Assembly: GCF_023078335.1 (NCBI RefSeq)
Contig: NZ_CP095550.1
Location: 1,240,001-1,304,000 of the forward strand
Direction of reading: 5' to 3'
DNA from: Metabacillus endolithicus
GTDB lineage: Bacteria > Bacillota > Bacilli > Bacillales > Bacillaceae
Length of the DNA: 64,000 nt
The position numbers were made by a program, and so were the translations under genes. Below, in pieces: positions 28,215-36,935 of the stretch; the stretch's first letter is position 1; the number at the start of each line of letters is the position of its first letter. Under the pieces are notes generated by a model. That model saw only the letters and a list, made by a program, of their open reading frames with translations, searched no databases and was not told the origin of the DNA.

Positions 28215-30155
28215 TTATGATCTTTTTACTTCTTGCTTAATCTGTTCTAAGAATTGTTCGAATGGTACAGTTTCTGATTTTTGTTCACCATATTTACGAA
28301 CGTTAACAGCTTTCTCAGTAATCTCGTTATCACCAATTACAAGCATATAAGGTATTTTTTGGATTTGAGATTCACGGATTTTATACCCTAATTTTTCATC
28401 ACGAGCGTCCAGCTCTACACGAAGTCCAGCTTCTTGTAGTTGCTCTTGAACTTGCTTAGCATAATCAAGATGAACGGCTGGTGATACTGGAATTACTTGA
28501 ACCTGAACAGGTGCAAGCCATGTTGGAAATGCCCCTTTGTATTCTTCAATTAAGAAGGCAACAAAACGTTCCATTGTTGAAACAACACCACGGTGAATAA
28601 CAACAGGTCGATGTTGTTTTCCATCTTCACCAACATATGTTAAATCAAAGCGCTCAGGAAGTAAGAAGTCTAATTGAACAGTTGAAAGAGTTTCATCTTT
28701 GCCTAGAGCTGTTCTTACTTGTACATCAAGCTTCGGGCCATAGAATGCCGCTTCTCCCTCTGCTTCATAATAATCATGACCTAATTCATCCATTGCATCT
28801 TTTAACATGCTTTGTGCTTTTTCCCACATGTTATCATCGTCAAAATACTTTTCTTTATCTTCTGGATCACGATAAGATAAGCGGAATGAATATTTATCAA
28901 TTCCAAAGTCTTTGTAAACAGCTTCAACTAAACGTACAACACGAATGAATTCATCTTTAATTTGATCAGGTCGTACAAAGATATGAGCATCATTCAACGT
29001 CATTCCACGAACACGCTGTAAACCAGTTAGTGCTCCTGACATTTCATAACGATGCATTAATCCAAGCTCAGCAATACGAATTGGTAGTTCGCGGTAGCTG
29101 TGAATGTCATTTTTATAAATCATCATATGGTGTGGACAGTTCATTGGGCGAAGAACTAAATCTTCATTATCCATCTCCATTTTAGGGAACATGTCCTCTT
29201 GATAGTGCTCCCAGTGTCCAGATGTCTTGTAAAGCTCAACACTTCCTAAAGCAGGTGTGTACACGTGCTGATAGCCTAAGCGCTCTTCTTTATCAACAAT
29301 GTAGCGCTCAACAATACGACGAATTGTTGCACCTTTTGGTAACCAAAGCGGTAAACCTTGTCCAACTTTTTGAGAAGAAGTAAATAATCCAAGCTCTTTA
29401 CCTAATTTACGGTGGTCACGCTCTTTTGCTTCCTCTAATAAACGAAGATGTTCATCTAAGTCAGCTTTTTTAAAGAAAGCTGTTCCATAGATTCGTTGCA
29501 ACATTTTGTTATTGCTGTCCCCACGCCAGTATGCTCCAGCAACACTTAATAATTTAAATTCTTTAATTTTACCAGTTGAAGGAAGGTGTATTCCACGGCA
29601 TAGGTCAAAAAATTCACCTTGCTCGTAAAATGAAACTGTCTCTCCTTCAGGAATTGCTTCAAGTAACTCAAGCTTTAAAGGATCTTGAATTTCTTCATAA
29701 CGGCGTTTTGCTTCATCACGGCTTACTTCTACACGTACAATGTCAAGGTTCTCATTTACAATCTTTTTCATTTCCTTTTCAATTGCCGGTAGATCCTCAG
29801 GAGTAATGGCTTGTTCCATATCAATGTCATAATAAAAACCATTTTCAATAACAGGTCCAATTCCCAGTTTTACTGACTGATCTTTATACAAACGCTTAAT
29901 AGCCTGCGCCATTAAATGGGCAGTCGAGTGTCTCATAATCTCTAATGCTTCAGCACTATCTTGTGTAACAATTTCAATTGCACCATCTTCTTCAATTGGT
30001 GTACGTAAGTCGACCAATTGACCATCAATTTTCCCTGCAAGTGACTTCTTTCTTAAACCAGGGCTAATGGATGCCGCAATGTCTTCTGTTGTGGTGCCTT
30101 TTGCAAACTCCTTTACAGCTCCGTCTGGAAACGCAATTTTTATAACGTCTGACAT
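28215..30155 (-). CDS. thrS: Threonine--tRNA ligase
   Basis: Class II synthetase charging tRNA-Thr. The 646-residue product has the TGS domain (1-62), the editing domain with [15 protein letters not shown] (metal-site HxxxH, about 75-90) and the catalytic core. In the core, motif 2 is [14 protein letters not shown] and the zinc Cys/His are in MNCPHH and PVVIHRG; motif 3 is [21 protein letters not shown]. The anticodon-binding domain follows (about 545-646). Length is normal. Start ATG 30155. It is controlled by the upstream T-box. Confidence 0.97.
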   Translation of the reverse strand: MSDVIKIAFPDGAVKEFAKGTTTEDIAASISPGLRKKSLAGKIDGQLVDLRTPIEEDGAIEIVTQDSAEALEIMRHSTAHLMAQAIKRLYKDQSVKLGIGPVIENGFYYDIDMEQAITPEDLPAIEKEMKKIVNENLDIVRVEVSRDEAKRRYEEIQDPLKLELLEAIPEGETVSFYEQGEFFDLCRGIHLPSTGKIKEFKLLSVAGAYWRGDSNNKMLQRIYGTAFFKKADLDEHLRLLEEAKERDHRKLGKELGLFTSSQKVGQGLPLWLPKGATIRRIVERYIVDKEERLGYQHVYTPALGSVELYKTSGHWEHYQEDMFPKMEMDNEDLVLRPMNCPHHMMIYKNDIHSYRELPIRIAELGLMHRYEMSGALTGLQRVRGMTLNDAHIFVRPDQIKDEFIRVVRLVEAVYKDFGIDKYSFRLSYRDPEDKEKYFDDDNMWEKAQSMLKDAMDELGHDYYEAEGEAAFYGPKLDVQVRTALGKDETLSTVQLDFLLPERFDLTYVGEDGKQHRPVVIHRGVVSTMERFVAFLIEEYKGAFPTWLAPVQVQVIPVSPAVHLDYAKQVQEQLQEAGLRVELDARDEKLGYKIRESQIQKIPYMLVIGDNEITEKAVNVRKYGEQKSETVPFEQFLEQIKQEVKRS

Positions 30156-30218
30156 CCTTGTTCACCTCATATAATGATATAATTTCTTTAAAATAGGCTC
30201 GTTTAAAATTGCCTAAAA

Positions 30219-30514
30219 ATAAATAAAACCCGTCCCTAAAAAAGGGACGAGTTAGATAACTTATCAATGGACCGTGGTTCCACCCTTGTTCCCAATATCT
30301 ATCCAAAAACATACATAAACAAATAGACATGGCTTAAAATCGATAACGGGAGACCGTCAGCTACTAATTAGATGCATACAGCATCCTTTCACAACTGAAG
30401 TTTAAAGGTGGTAAGTACGTTAATCGTGTTAGGAAGGTTTCAGCAACTCCTTCCCTCTCTGGGAACCGTAAAAACAAACTCGTGTCCTTATCAATACAGA
30501 TAATTTTTCAATTA
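30219..30514 (-). promoter_or_regulatory. T-box leader of thrS (threonine, ACC specifier)
   Basis: The T-box bulge GGGTGGAACCACGGT (30271-30285) precedes a terminator. Stem I carries CCAGAGAGGGAAGG and GCTGAAACCTTCC. The specifier region CTTACCACC offers Thr codon ACC, most likely at 30410-30412 on the minus strand. Uncharged tRNA-Thr would relieve termination. Confidence 0.92.
30227..30253 (-). terminator. T-box terminator of thrS leader
   Basis: Eleven-base arms (AACCCGTCCCT / AGGGACGAGTT with one mismatch-type G-U), five-base loop, then TTTTATTTATTTTT on the minus strand. Confidence 0.87.
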
Positions 30515-30520
30515 CCTCGT

Positions 30521-30549
30521 ATTATAAAATGTTTCATCTTTAAAATCAA
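30521..30549 (-). promoter_or_regulatory. SigA promoter of thrS
   Basis: TTGATT (30544-30549), 17-base spacer, perfect TATAAT (30521-30526) on the minus strand. The transcript would start near 30514 at the head of the T-box. Confidence 0.78.
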
Positions 30550-30582
30550 GAATGGATTTCAATTAAATATATGTAGAGAACC

Positions 30583-31401
30583 TTAAAAATTTTCCAGTGG
30601 ATATATTGTCACCCGTTCCTCAAAAATATTTTGAATGGTCTGAACCATACCTTCAAATGAGTTATTTGTATAAAGCATAAGCCAATCGGGTGCAATTGAT
30701 ACAAGTGGTGCCAACAACTGCTTATCAATATACATCGGATGTTGATAAACGAAATCTTTATCAATATATTTTTTTAGTTGATGTTCAGTCATTAATTGTT
30801 TGTCCTGGTCATAAACCAAACATTCTTGATCAAATACAATTTGAAGCTTAGACAGCTTACTTTCTTTTTTTGCCAAGTAATCTCTTAAACTTTGAACAAA
30901 ACTTTGATATTCTTGTTCCATTTTATATTCTTCAATCGCAATTTCAACATATTCTCTTAAACTATCTATATATTTGTGAAGACGAAATTTTTGAAAAGAT
31001 GAAAATGAAAAATATAAGTCAGGACGAAGAAATTGTTCAAGTGCATCACTAATCATTTGCTCTCTGGAAGATATCTCTTGAACCCTTGGAATTTCTTCCC
31101 TTTGGCCTTCCATAATAGAATGTGCAATATGTATAATCTGTTGCTGTTCCTCTTCCTCACTAAAATAATAATTTTCTTTTATCATTTTTAACATAATAAG
31201 ATGCTCTTTATGATTGATAATAAATTGAATTAAACCTGGTATAACTAGTTGTTTTACTGTAATATCCCATGATTTTGGATTGAGTTTTATGGACTGATTA
31301 TTAACTAATTGAAGTTCTGAATGAAATTTATCGTGAATCGAATGAAAGATCGAATAGATTGCTCTTGCCTCTTTCGGAGACCCAAATAATATCTCGAGCA
31401 T
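30583..31401 (-). CDS. ytxC: YtxC family protein
   Basis: A 272-residue soluble protein in the place of B. subtilis ytxC, between thrS and the dnaB-dnaI genes. The family is found in endospore formers and is often labelled sporulation protein, but its activity is unknown. Visible pattern: charged, helix-rich, with FRLHKYIDSLREYVEIAIEEYK near residue 150, and no membrane segment. Start ATG 31401 follows GGGGGG. The eight-codon upstream extension (31425) lies in front of that site. Confidence 0.83.
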   Translation of the reverse strand: MLEILFGSPKEARAIYSIFHSIHDKFHSELQLVNNQSIKLNPKSWDITVKQLVIPGLIQFIINHKEHLIMLKMIKENYYFSEEEEQQQIIHIAHSIMEGQREEIPRVQEISSREQMISDALEQFLRPDLYFSFSSFQKFRLHKYIDSLREYVEIAIEEYKMEQEYQSFVQSLRDYLAKKESKLSKLQIVFDQECLVYDQDKQLMTEHQLKKYIDKDFVYQHPMYIDKQLLAPLVSIAPDWLMLYTNNSFEGMVQTIQNIFEERVTIYPLENF

Positions 31402-31490
31402 GTTTGTCCCCCCTATTTGCAGCACCTCGATTCATATATATGGGGGGAACATATATTTTAGAAGTAAAGAATTAGTTGGATTATACAAAA

Positions 31491-31521
31491 GAAAAGAGAT
31501 TGATCATCTCAATCTCTTTTC
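31491..31521 (-). terminator. Terminator of dnaB-dnaI
   Basis: Perfect 13-base arms (GAAAAGAGATTGA / TCAATCTCTTTTC), five-base loop, ten bases after the dnaI stop. Confidence 0.85.
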
Positions 31522-31530
31522 TACCACCAC

Positions 31531-32469
31531 TTAGCCTCTGCGATTTCGACCGATTAGTTCTACTGGTGTTGTCATATGTTTGATTCGTTCCATGATTCTT
31601 GCAGCTTTAACAGGTTCTTCTTCACCACGTTGAGAGTATGCAAGGTGATGTTGAAGTTCTTTTAAACCAAAGTTGGATGAGATAAAAGTAGGGAGATTTT
31701 CAAGCATGCGATATTGTAAAATTGTTCCTAATATCTCATCTCTCATCCAGCTTGATACTGATTCTGCCCCTAAATCATCGAGCATAAGAACAGGAATTTT
31801 CTTTACCGCATCAAGTTTTTCATCCAATGATGAATTTTGAAATGACCCTTTTAGCTCTCTCATAAATTCCGGGACATAAACAAGCATAGATGATACTTTA
31901 TGTGAAGCAAGTTCATTTGCGATTGCACCTAAAATATAGGTCTTACCAACTCCGAAAGAGCCATATAAATACAAACCTTTTGTACGTTGCCCACTGTTGT
32001 ATGCTTCCACAAAATCTTGAGCCATCCCGATCACTTTTAATCTGCTTGTTTCCTCTACATCAACATCAATTTTATCAAATTGAGCCTCGAGGATATCCTT
32101 TGGAATATACATGCTTTTAATAAGAGCCTCGTGTTTCTTACGTTCATCATATGCTTCCTTCGTTGGGCATTTTGTATATTGAAGGTCAATAATACGCCCT
32201 TGAATCACTAAATGAGGGTGATAGCCTTCTAAAATATTTTTACACTGTGATAGTGAAGGACAGCTTTTGCAATTTTTGCTTTGGTTGACAAATTCATAAA
32301 GCTTAACCAAGCTTCTATTAATCATACCCTCTTCTATTTCAGTCGAATGTTTTGTTATAAAAGCTTGTACATCAGGATTGTTTAATACTTCTTTTTTCAA
32401 ATCATTATAGCGATCATTAAAATCTGGTCTATTTGCTAATTTTTTAAAGGAATTGCTTAAATGTTCCAT
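31531..32469 (-). CDS. dnaI: Primosomal protein DnaI (helicase loader)
   Basis: AAA+ ATPase that loads the replicative helicase DnaC at the origin and at restart sites with DnaB and DnaD. In this 312-residue product the N-terminal helicase-binding domain has a zinc site (NCKSCPSLSQCKNI and H86-type residues). The AAA+ domain carries Walker A LYGSFGVGKTYILG (about 165-178), Walker B VLMLDDLGAES and an RIMERIKHM arginine region. The ATG at 32469 follows GAGGGGG. It lies 18 bases after dnaB, in the nrdR-dnaB-dnaI order of B. subtilis. Confidence 0.96.
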   Translation of the reverse strand: MEHLSNSFKKLANRPDFNDRYNDLKKEVLNNPDVQAFITKHSTEIEEGMINRSLVKLYEFVNQSKNCKSCPSLSQCKNILEGYHPHLVIQGRIIDLQYTKCPTKEAYDERKKHEALIKSMYIPKDILEAQFDKIDVDVEETSRLKVIGMAQDFVEAYNSGQRTKGLYLYGSFGVGKTYILGAIANELASHKVSSMLVYVPEFMRELKGSFQNSSLDEKLDAVKKIPVLMLDDLGAESVSSWMRDEILGTILQYRMLENLPTFISSNFGLKELQHHLAYSQRGEEEPVKAARIMERIKHMTTPVELIGRNRRG

Positions 32470-32487
32470 TTATTCCCCCTCCTCTCA

Positions 32488-33954
32488 TTATGTCTCGTTA
32501 TTTTTATTATCCTTATATTTTCTAATCCGATCAAATAATTTCTTTTTCTCTAACTCAAATTGTTCAATATCCACGCTTGATGCTTTATCATCATGTTTTT
32601 CTTTTTGTTTTAATTCCTGCTGATCTTTATGGTCACTATTTGTTTCTTCACTTAACCATGCCGGTAGCATTTCTTTACGAATAGGTGCTTTCTTATTATT
32701 CTCCGTTTTCTTCTTTGTTGTCTTTTCTTCTGCCCATTGTTGATATTGACGGTGCTCTTGTTTAGCTAAATCCATAGCATCTTTTACAGTCTTCACTTGT
32801 TTCCTTGTCCAATGGCTTGCAATTTTTTGAACATAAGCTCTCGTAAGCTTCATATCCGTCTTTAACATAACATAATAAATTAATACATTCACAACTCCAG
32901 GCTCGAGCCTTTGTTGAAGCATCACTTCTTCAATAATTTGCAAATCACCAACAGAAGGAGTAACTCCACCGGAAACATCCATTAAAAATTGTTTTGGCGA
33001 TATTCTTTCTAGTTGAAAGATAAGCTCCTCTTCCTTTGTTAATTGTTTCTGATCTTGCTTCCCTCGCAATAATGGTGGCTGTACTTTATCTATTAAGCCT
33101 GGTAATTCATCTCCATGCTGAAATTGATACCAATCACGTGCAGATTTTCTTAGCAATTCAAGATCAATGTTTTCGTCTTGATCAATACTTGCCATCACAA
33201 CATTTTTCATATCAATAGCATTAATGCCGTACAGGTACGAGAGCTTCTTTATTACATCCTTTACTAAGGAAGTGATAGATTTATGCGGGATGAGAGCATC
33301 AGAAAGTCCTGCAAGGAATAAATCAAAATCAAAAGCAGAATCAGAAATCTCTAATTTTGATCTACTTTCTGTACTAACAAATTCTCGATTCTTTTCAAGC
33401 GACAAATCTTTTATCGTTTCTTCATTCATTCTTCCAACCATTTCAGCGGAACGAACAGAGTCAAAAACATCATTAAATGACTTGGTAATGTCCTGCATTC
33501 CTTCAGTTTTTTGTTCATCTGAAAAAAAACGTTTTAACTGCAAAAATTTATTTTTGCCTACCCGATTATAAAGATAAACATTTAAAACACCATCTTGAAA
33601 GAACTCTGTCGGCCTTACTGGAGCTTGTAGTTCATAAACATATTTCTTAACACCGTCATCTTCGTTTACAAAAGTTTTTAATAAACCAAGACCTTCTAAT
33701 TTTAGTCGTTCTTGATAGATGTCACGTAAGTTACTTTGCATAATCGTCATTAAACTATGATGCGTTGTTTCCTCACTCCATAAGCGATTCTGCTCCAACT
33801 CTCCCCAAAGAGTCATAAATAAACTGAAACATTTTGACCCAATCAATGGTTGATAAAGCAATGTTAATATTTTTCGATCCAAGTCTTGTAGAATTGAGTT
33901 GCTTTTTACTGAATAACGGTCAATAGCAAGCAATTCCTTCCAATGCTGTTCCAT
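32488..33954 (-). CDS. dnaB: Replication initiation and membrane attachment protein DnaB
   Basis: Firmicute DnaB co-loads the helicase with DnaD and DnaI. It is not the E. coli helicase. The 488-residue product opens MEQHWKELLAIDRYSV, has a winged-helix N-terminal region, and a C-terminal DnaD-like domain (ISPKQFLMDVSGG ... VVNVLIYYVMLKTDMKL ... IASHWTRKQVKTVKDAMDLAK) with a charged tail. Start ATG 33954, nine bases after GAAAGG. The open frame upstream to 34026 has no support. Slightly longer than in B. subtilis because of the linker and tail. Confidence 0.93.
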   Translation of the reverse strand: MEQHWKELLAIDRYSVKSNSILQDLDRKILTLLYQPLIGSKCFSLFMTLWGELEQNRLWSEETTHHSLMTIMQSNLRDIYQERLKLEGLGLLKTFVNEDDGVKKYVYELQAPVRPTEFFQDGVLNVYLYNRVGKNKFLQLKRFFSDEQKTEGMQDITKSFNDVFDSVRSAEMVGRMNEETIKDLSLEKNREFVSTESRSKLEISDSAFDFDLFLAGLSDALIPHKSITSLVKDVIKKLSYLYGINAIDMKNVVMASIDQDENIDLELLRKSARDWYQFQHGDELPGLIDKVQPPLLRGKQDQKQLTKEEELIFQLERISPKQFLMDVSGGVTPSVGDLQIIEEVMLQQRLEPGVVNVLIYYVMLKTDMKLTRAYVQKIASHWTRKQVKTVKDAMDLAKQEHRQYQQWAEEKTTKKKTENNKKAPIRKEMLPAWLSEETNSDHKDQQELKQKEKHDDKASSVDIEQFELEKKKLFDRIRKYKDNKNNET

Positions 33955-34048
33955 CCCCTTCAACCTTTCATTACAATATATTAAACGTGAAAAGTTCCTA
34001 CACTGAAAAAAGAGCTTGAAGAACACCTCTTCAAAAGCTCTTTCGATT

Positions 34049-34507
34049 CTATCTTACTTTCTTAATTAAATCGGTTAACTCTTCAATAAACACATTAATA
34101 TCCTTAAATTGACGATAAACGGATGCAAACCTCACATATGCTACCTCATCAATTCTCGCAAGCCTGTCCATGACCATTTCACCTACAAATTCACTGTTAA
34201 CTTCAGAGACACCTTGATTTCTCAGTTCCTTCTCAATATCATGAACAACATCCTCAAGCTTTTGCAGGGGAACCGGTCTTTTTTCACACGCTTTAATAAG
34301 ACCTCTTAAAATTTTCTCACGACTAAACTCTTCTCTAGTCCCTTCCTTTTTCACGACAATTAATGGGAATTCCTCAACCTTTTCAAATGTAGTAAATCGA
34401 TATTGACATTCTTCACATTCACGTCGGCGTCGAATTGATTTTCCCTCATCTACAGGCCGTGAGTCTAATACTCTTGTCCCATTATGCTGACACGAAGGAC
34501 ATTTCAT
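34049..34507 (-). CDS. nrdR: Transcriptional repressor NrdR
   Basis: ATP/dATP-sensing repressor of ribonucleotide reductase genes. The 152-residue product starts [20 protein letters not shown] and has the second zinc pair [12 protein letters not shown], forming the N-terminal zinc ribbon. The ATP-cone follows ([21 protein letters not shown], about 50-70). Start ATG 34507, eight bases after GGAG. Length equals B. subtilis NrdR (ytcG). First gene of nrdR-dnaB-dnaI. Confidence 0.95.
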   Translation of the reverse strand: MKCPSCQHNGTRVLDSRPVDEGKSIRRRRECEECQYRFTTFEKVEEFPLIVVKKEGTREEFSREKILRGLIKACEKRPVPLQKLEDVVHDIEKELRNQGVSEVNSEFVGEMVMDRLARIDEVAYVRFASVYRQFKDINVFIEELTDLIKKVR

Positions 34508-34571
34508 ATGACCAGCTCCAATCAAATGTCAAAATTTTAAGTTGTTGACATTTCATCACTCATTTTTAAAT

Positions 34572-34970
34572 TTATTTTCGTGTTTTCCCAGTTCCAACAA
34601 ATGATTCTTTTTGGTCGAGCTTTTTGTAAAGTTCAGTAATTAATTTCTTACTGTATCCAAAATCTGTCGGGAGGACCGTTGTTGTAGTCGCTGTAAAATC
34701 AACTGCTGTCTCAAAAGGACGCACAGAAATAACCGTTACAATAAGAAAAGCTTTTCTCGGACGATCAACGTTTACGCTCATTTCTCCACGTTCTTCTGAA
34801 ACAGATGTAACAGTCATTCCTGGTGTTTGTTCAATTAATTCTTTTACAGATTGTAATGCTTTTTTATTCGTTGTTTTATAATAATGACTTTTCAAATCGG
34901 GATTATGGTGATTTTCCCTTGTTTCTTGATGGGTACTAAAAATATCTTTTAATTTATTCACAAAACTCAT
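34572..34970 (-). CDS. Conserved hypothetical cytosolic protein
   Basis: A 132-residue protein I do not recognise with certainty. It has no signal peptide or membrane segment. The first 45 residues are basic and hydrophilic (KDIFSTHQETRENHHNPDL). The rest looks like a compact alpha-beta domain: KALQSVKELIEQTPGMTVTS, an ERGEMSVNVDRPRKAFLIVTVISVRP strand pair broken here for length, and TTVLPTDFGYSKKLITELYKKLD. Start ATG 34970, nine bases after GGGG. An ATG six bases earlier is too close. It lies alone between nrdR and speD; a comparable gene is annotated only as cytosolic protein in some Bacillus genomes. Confidence 0.8.
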   Translation of the reverse strand: MSFVNKLKDIFSTHQETRENHHNPDLKSHYYKTTNKKALQSVKELIEQTPGMTVTSVSEERGEMSVNVDRPRKAFLIVTVISVRPFETAVDFTATTTTVLPTDFGYSKKLITELYKKLDQKESFVGTGKTRK

Positions 34971-35058
34971 TGTCATATTCCCCTTTATTCTTATTAATTT
35001 TCACTTTATGTATCGAAATTTATTCTACTACTATCATACTGAAATTTGCCGATAATAA

Positions 35059-35092
35059 AAAGAGGTGCAGATCAATTAATCCGCACCTCTTT
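35059..35092 (-). terminator. Terminator of speD
   Basis: Arms AAAGAGGTGCAG and CCGCACCTCTTT (one mismatch), ten-base loop, then TTTTTATTATC on the minus strand. Confidence 0.83.
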
Positions 35093-35097
35093 ACGTT

Positions 35098-35478
35098 TTA
35101 AAGAGCTTTTGCTTGAGCTTGCTTTACTTGTACCGGTCCCATACCTCTAGGGATCTCAATGTTTTCACGAGTTTGTGCTCCTAAAGATTCTGCAATATGA
35201 TCTGCAGCAATGTTAGGATTTAAATCACCGCAAGTGTAAACATCGATACTAGCATAACCATGCTCTGGAAAGCTGTGAATTGTCAAATGTGATTCAGAGA
35301 TAATAACCACACCACTTACTCCTTGAGGAGCAAATTTGTGAAAAGCAACCTCTCTAATTTCCGCGCCTGATTTTAATGCTGCATTTACAAATGTTTTTTC
35401 AATGTAATCCATGTCATTTAACTTATCAAAATCGCAACCCCATAGTTCAGAGATTACGTGTCTACCCATTGTTTCCAT
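35098..35478 (-). CDS. speD: S-adenosylmethionine decarboxylase proenzyme
   Basis: Makes decarboxylated SAM, the aminopropyl donor for spermidine. It is translated as a 126-residue proenzyme that cleaves itself between E62 and S63 in [14 protein letters not shown] to create the pyruvoyl cofactor. H68 and C83 are the usual processing and catalytic residues. Start [14 protein letters not shown] at ATG 35478. An ATG two codons earlier sits only about four bases from the GGGGG ribosome site. Same length as B. subtilis. The 5' leader appears highly structured (35488-35620). Confidence 0.96.
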   Translation of the reverse strand: METMGRHVISELWGCDFDKLNDMDYIEKTFVNAALKSGAEIREVAFHKFAPQGVSGVVIISESHLTIHSFPEHGYASIDVYTCGDLNPNIAADHIAESLGAQTRENIEIPRGMGPVQVKQAQAKAL

Positions 35479-35487
35479 ATTCATGGA

Positions 35488-35620
35488 TCCCCCTTTAACT
35501 ATTTTTTATACATGAATTCTTCGCTTAATGGTATGTGTAACTACCACGGGGGAAAGTTAGTCCAGAGAGGTCCTAACCCTTTAAGTAGCCATAACACCTT
35601 GGCTTTGATAAGAAGTTCAC
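35488..35620 (-). ncRNA. Candidate structured regulatory leader of speD
   Basis: Folding the minus-strand transcript by eye gives a closed junction. P1 pairs 35610-35620 with 35512-35521 (ten pairs, one bulged C). P2 pairs AGCCA (35600-35604) with UGGCU (35587-35591). P3 pairs AGGGUUAG (35573-35580) with CUAACUUU (35553-35560), with two G-U. P4 pairs GUGGUA (35542-35547) with UACCAU (35528-35533). Loops P2 and P4 contain GUGU and ACAC, which can kiss. The strand between P3 and P4 reads UCCCCC and is complementary to the speD Shine-Dalgarno GGGGGA (35488-35493). I do not recognise a known family. The fold is inference. Confidence 0.5.
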
Positions 35621-35627
35621 GAAAAAT

Positions 35628-35656
35628 AGTATACTTTGTTTGTATTTGTTTTGCAA
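35628..35656 (-). promoter_or_regulatory. SigA promoter of speD
   Basis: TTGCAA (35651-35656), 17-base spacer, TATACT (35628-35633) on the minus strand. Transcription from about 35621 would give a leader of roughly 140 bases, starting exactly at the outer helix of the candidate RNA. Confidence 0.75.
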
Positions 35657-35752
35657 CACACTTTTGAAAAAAATTAGTTAAAGGGTTAATCAAATATTCG
35701 GTCACACATTTATTACTTTAACCGCCGGGAACTTTATTATCCAAAATATTTT

Positions 35753-36776
35753 TTATACCTCTAATAAATGAGTCATACTATTTGCTACTAATTTTGTTAA
35801 ATCGGCAACACGGCATGAATAACCCCATTCATTATCATACCAAGCTAAAACTTTTATTTTTTGATTTTCCATTACCATTGTTGATAAACCGTCAATGATA
35901 GCTGAATGTGGATTTGTATTGTAGTCAATTGATACTAACGGCTCAGTCGTGAAGTCTAGAATCCCTTTTAAAAAAGCCCCTTGAAGCAAATTGGAAAGCT
36001 CGATTAACTTCCTCTACAGTAACAGGCTTTTCTACATCAACTACAAGGTCAACTAATGAAACATTTGGTGTTGGGACTCGTAAAGCCATACCATGTAACT
36101 TGCCTTTCATGTTTGGGAGAACAAGCTCTAGTGCCTTTGCTGCACCAGTTGTTGTCGGGATAATGGATTGCGCACAAGCTCTAGCCCTTCTCAAATCCTT
36201 ATGCGGGTTGTCAATGTTTTTCTGGTCATTTGTATAAGCATGTACGGTTGTCATTAAACCATTTTTTATATAGAAAGATTCATCTATCACCTTAATGACC
36301 GGAGCAAGACAATTTGTTGTACACGACGCATTCGAAATAATTTTATGTTGATTAGCATCAAACTGATTTTCGTTAACTCCCATCACAATCGTAATATCTT
36401 CATTTTTACCAGGTGCAGTTAAGATCACCTTCTTTGCTCCCGCTTTAACATGGAGCATTGCCTTTTCCCTGCTATTAAACTTCCCTGTTGCCTCAATAAC
36501 AATATCAATCCCTAAAACATCCCAAGGAAGCTTCTCAGGGTCACGTTCATTTATTAATAACACCTTTTGACCATTTACAAGTAAATGGTCTTCATAGGCA
36601 ATTACTTCCCCCTGAAATTTCCCGTGAGTTGTATCATATTTTATTAAATGAGCAAGAGTATCAGCTGGATAACTTGCATTGATCGCCACAATATTCATAT
36701 CTTCCATCATTGCATACCTAAAAACCATTCTCCCAATTCGACCAAACCCATTTATTGCAATATTGGCTCTCATCAT
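35753..36776 (-). pseudogene. gapB: Gluconeogenic glyceraldehyde-3-phosphate dehydrogenase GapB (frameshifted, probably a sequencing indel)
   Basis: GapB is the NADP-preferring GAPDH used in gluconeogenesis. The N-terminal NAD(P) fold begins AINGFGRIGRMVFRYAM, and the catalytic Cys lies in SNASCTTNCLAP (about 152). The frame breaks between EVNRAFQ and AFLKGILDFTTEPLVS near 35970-35990, where GGGG and TTTTTT runs lie. The remaining NTNPHSAIIDGLSTMVMENQ and AWYDNEWGYSCR follow in another frame. The 1024 bases are one too many for 340 residues, the B. subtilis GapB length, so a one-base insertion is likely. Start ATG 36776 or 36773, after AGGGG. Two CcpN-type boxes lie upstream. Confidence 0.9.
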
Positions 36777-36792
36777 CGTTTCCCCTCTCTAT

Positions 36793-36803
36793 TATATGTC
36801 ATA
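36793..36803 (-). promoter_or_regulatory. Putative CcpN operator, downstream copy
   Basis: Minus-strand TATGACATATA fits the CcpN consensus TRTGHYATAYW, as I recall it, at all eleven positions. It lies between the gapB -10 box and its ribosome site. Confidence 0.65.
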
Positions 36804-36826
36804 CTTTTAAATTATTTTATACAATT

Positions 36827-36837
36827 AGTATAACACA
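36827..36837 (-). promoter_or_regulatory. Putative CcpN operator overlapping the gapB -10 box
   Basis: Minus-strand TGTGTTATACT fits TRTGHYATAYW at every position and includes the gapB -10 hexamer TATACT (36827-36832). The left half also forms an inverted repeat TAACACA/TGTGTTA with 36851-36857. CcpN represses gapB during glycolytic growth in B. subtilis. Confidence 0.68.
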
Positions 36838-36912
36838 TTGAATCAAAAAGTGTGTTATTAAAATTTACATTTTTATAAAACAGACTTTTGATGAGATTAG
36901 AGAAATTAAAAA

Positions 36913-36933
36913 AAGAGACTATAAAAGTCTCTT
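36913..36933 (-). terminator. Terminator after coaE
   Basis: Arms AAGAGACT and AGTCTCTT with a five-base loop, then TTTTTTTAATTT on the minus strand, three bases after the coaE stop. Confidence 0.83.
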
Positions 36934-36935
36934 GG

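Noticed and set aside
30064..30330. 88-residue minus-strand ORF across the thrS start and leader
   Set aside because: It overlaps the T-box and terminator and the thrS N-terminus in another frame; no family resemblance.
36831..36857. TAACACA/TGTGTTA inverted repeat as an Rex-type operator
   Set aside because: The sequence resembles redox-repressor sites only partly, and the CcpN match at the same place explains it better for gapB.
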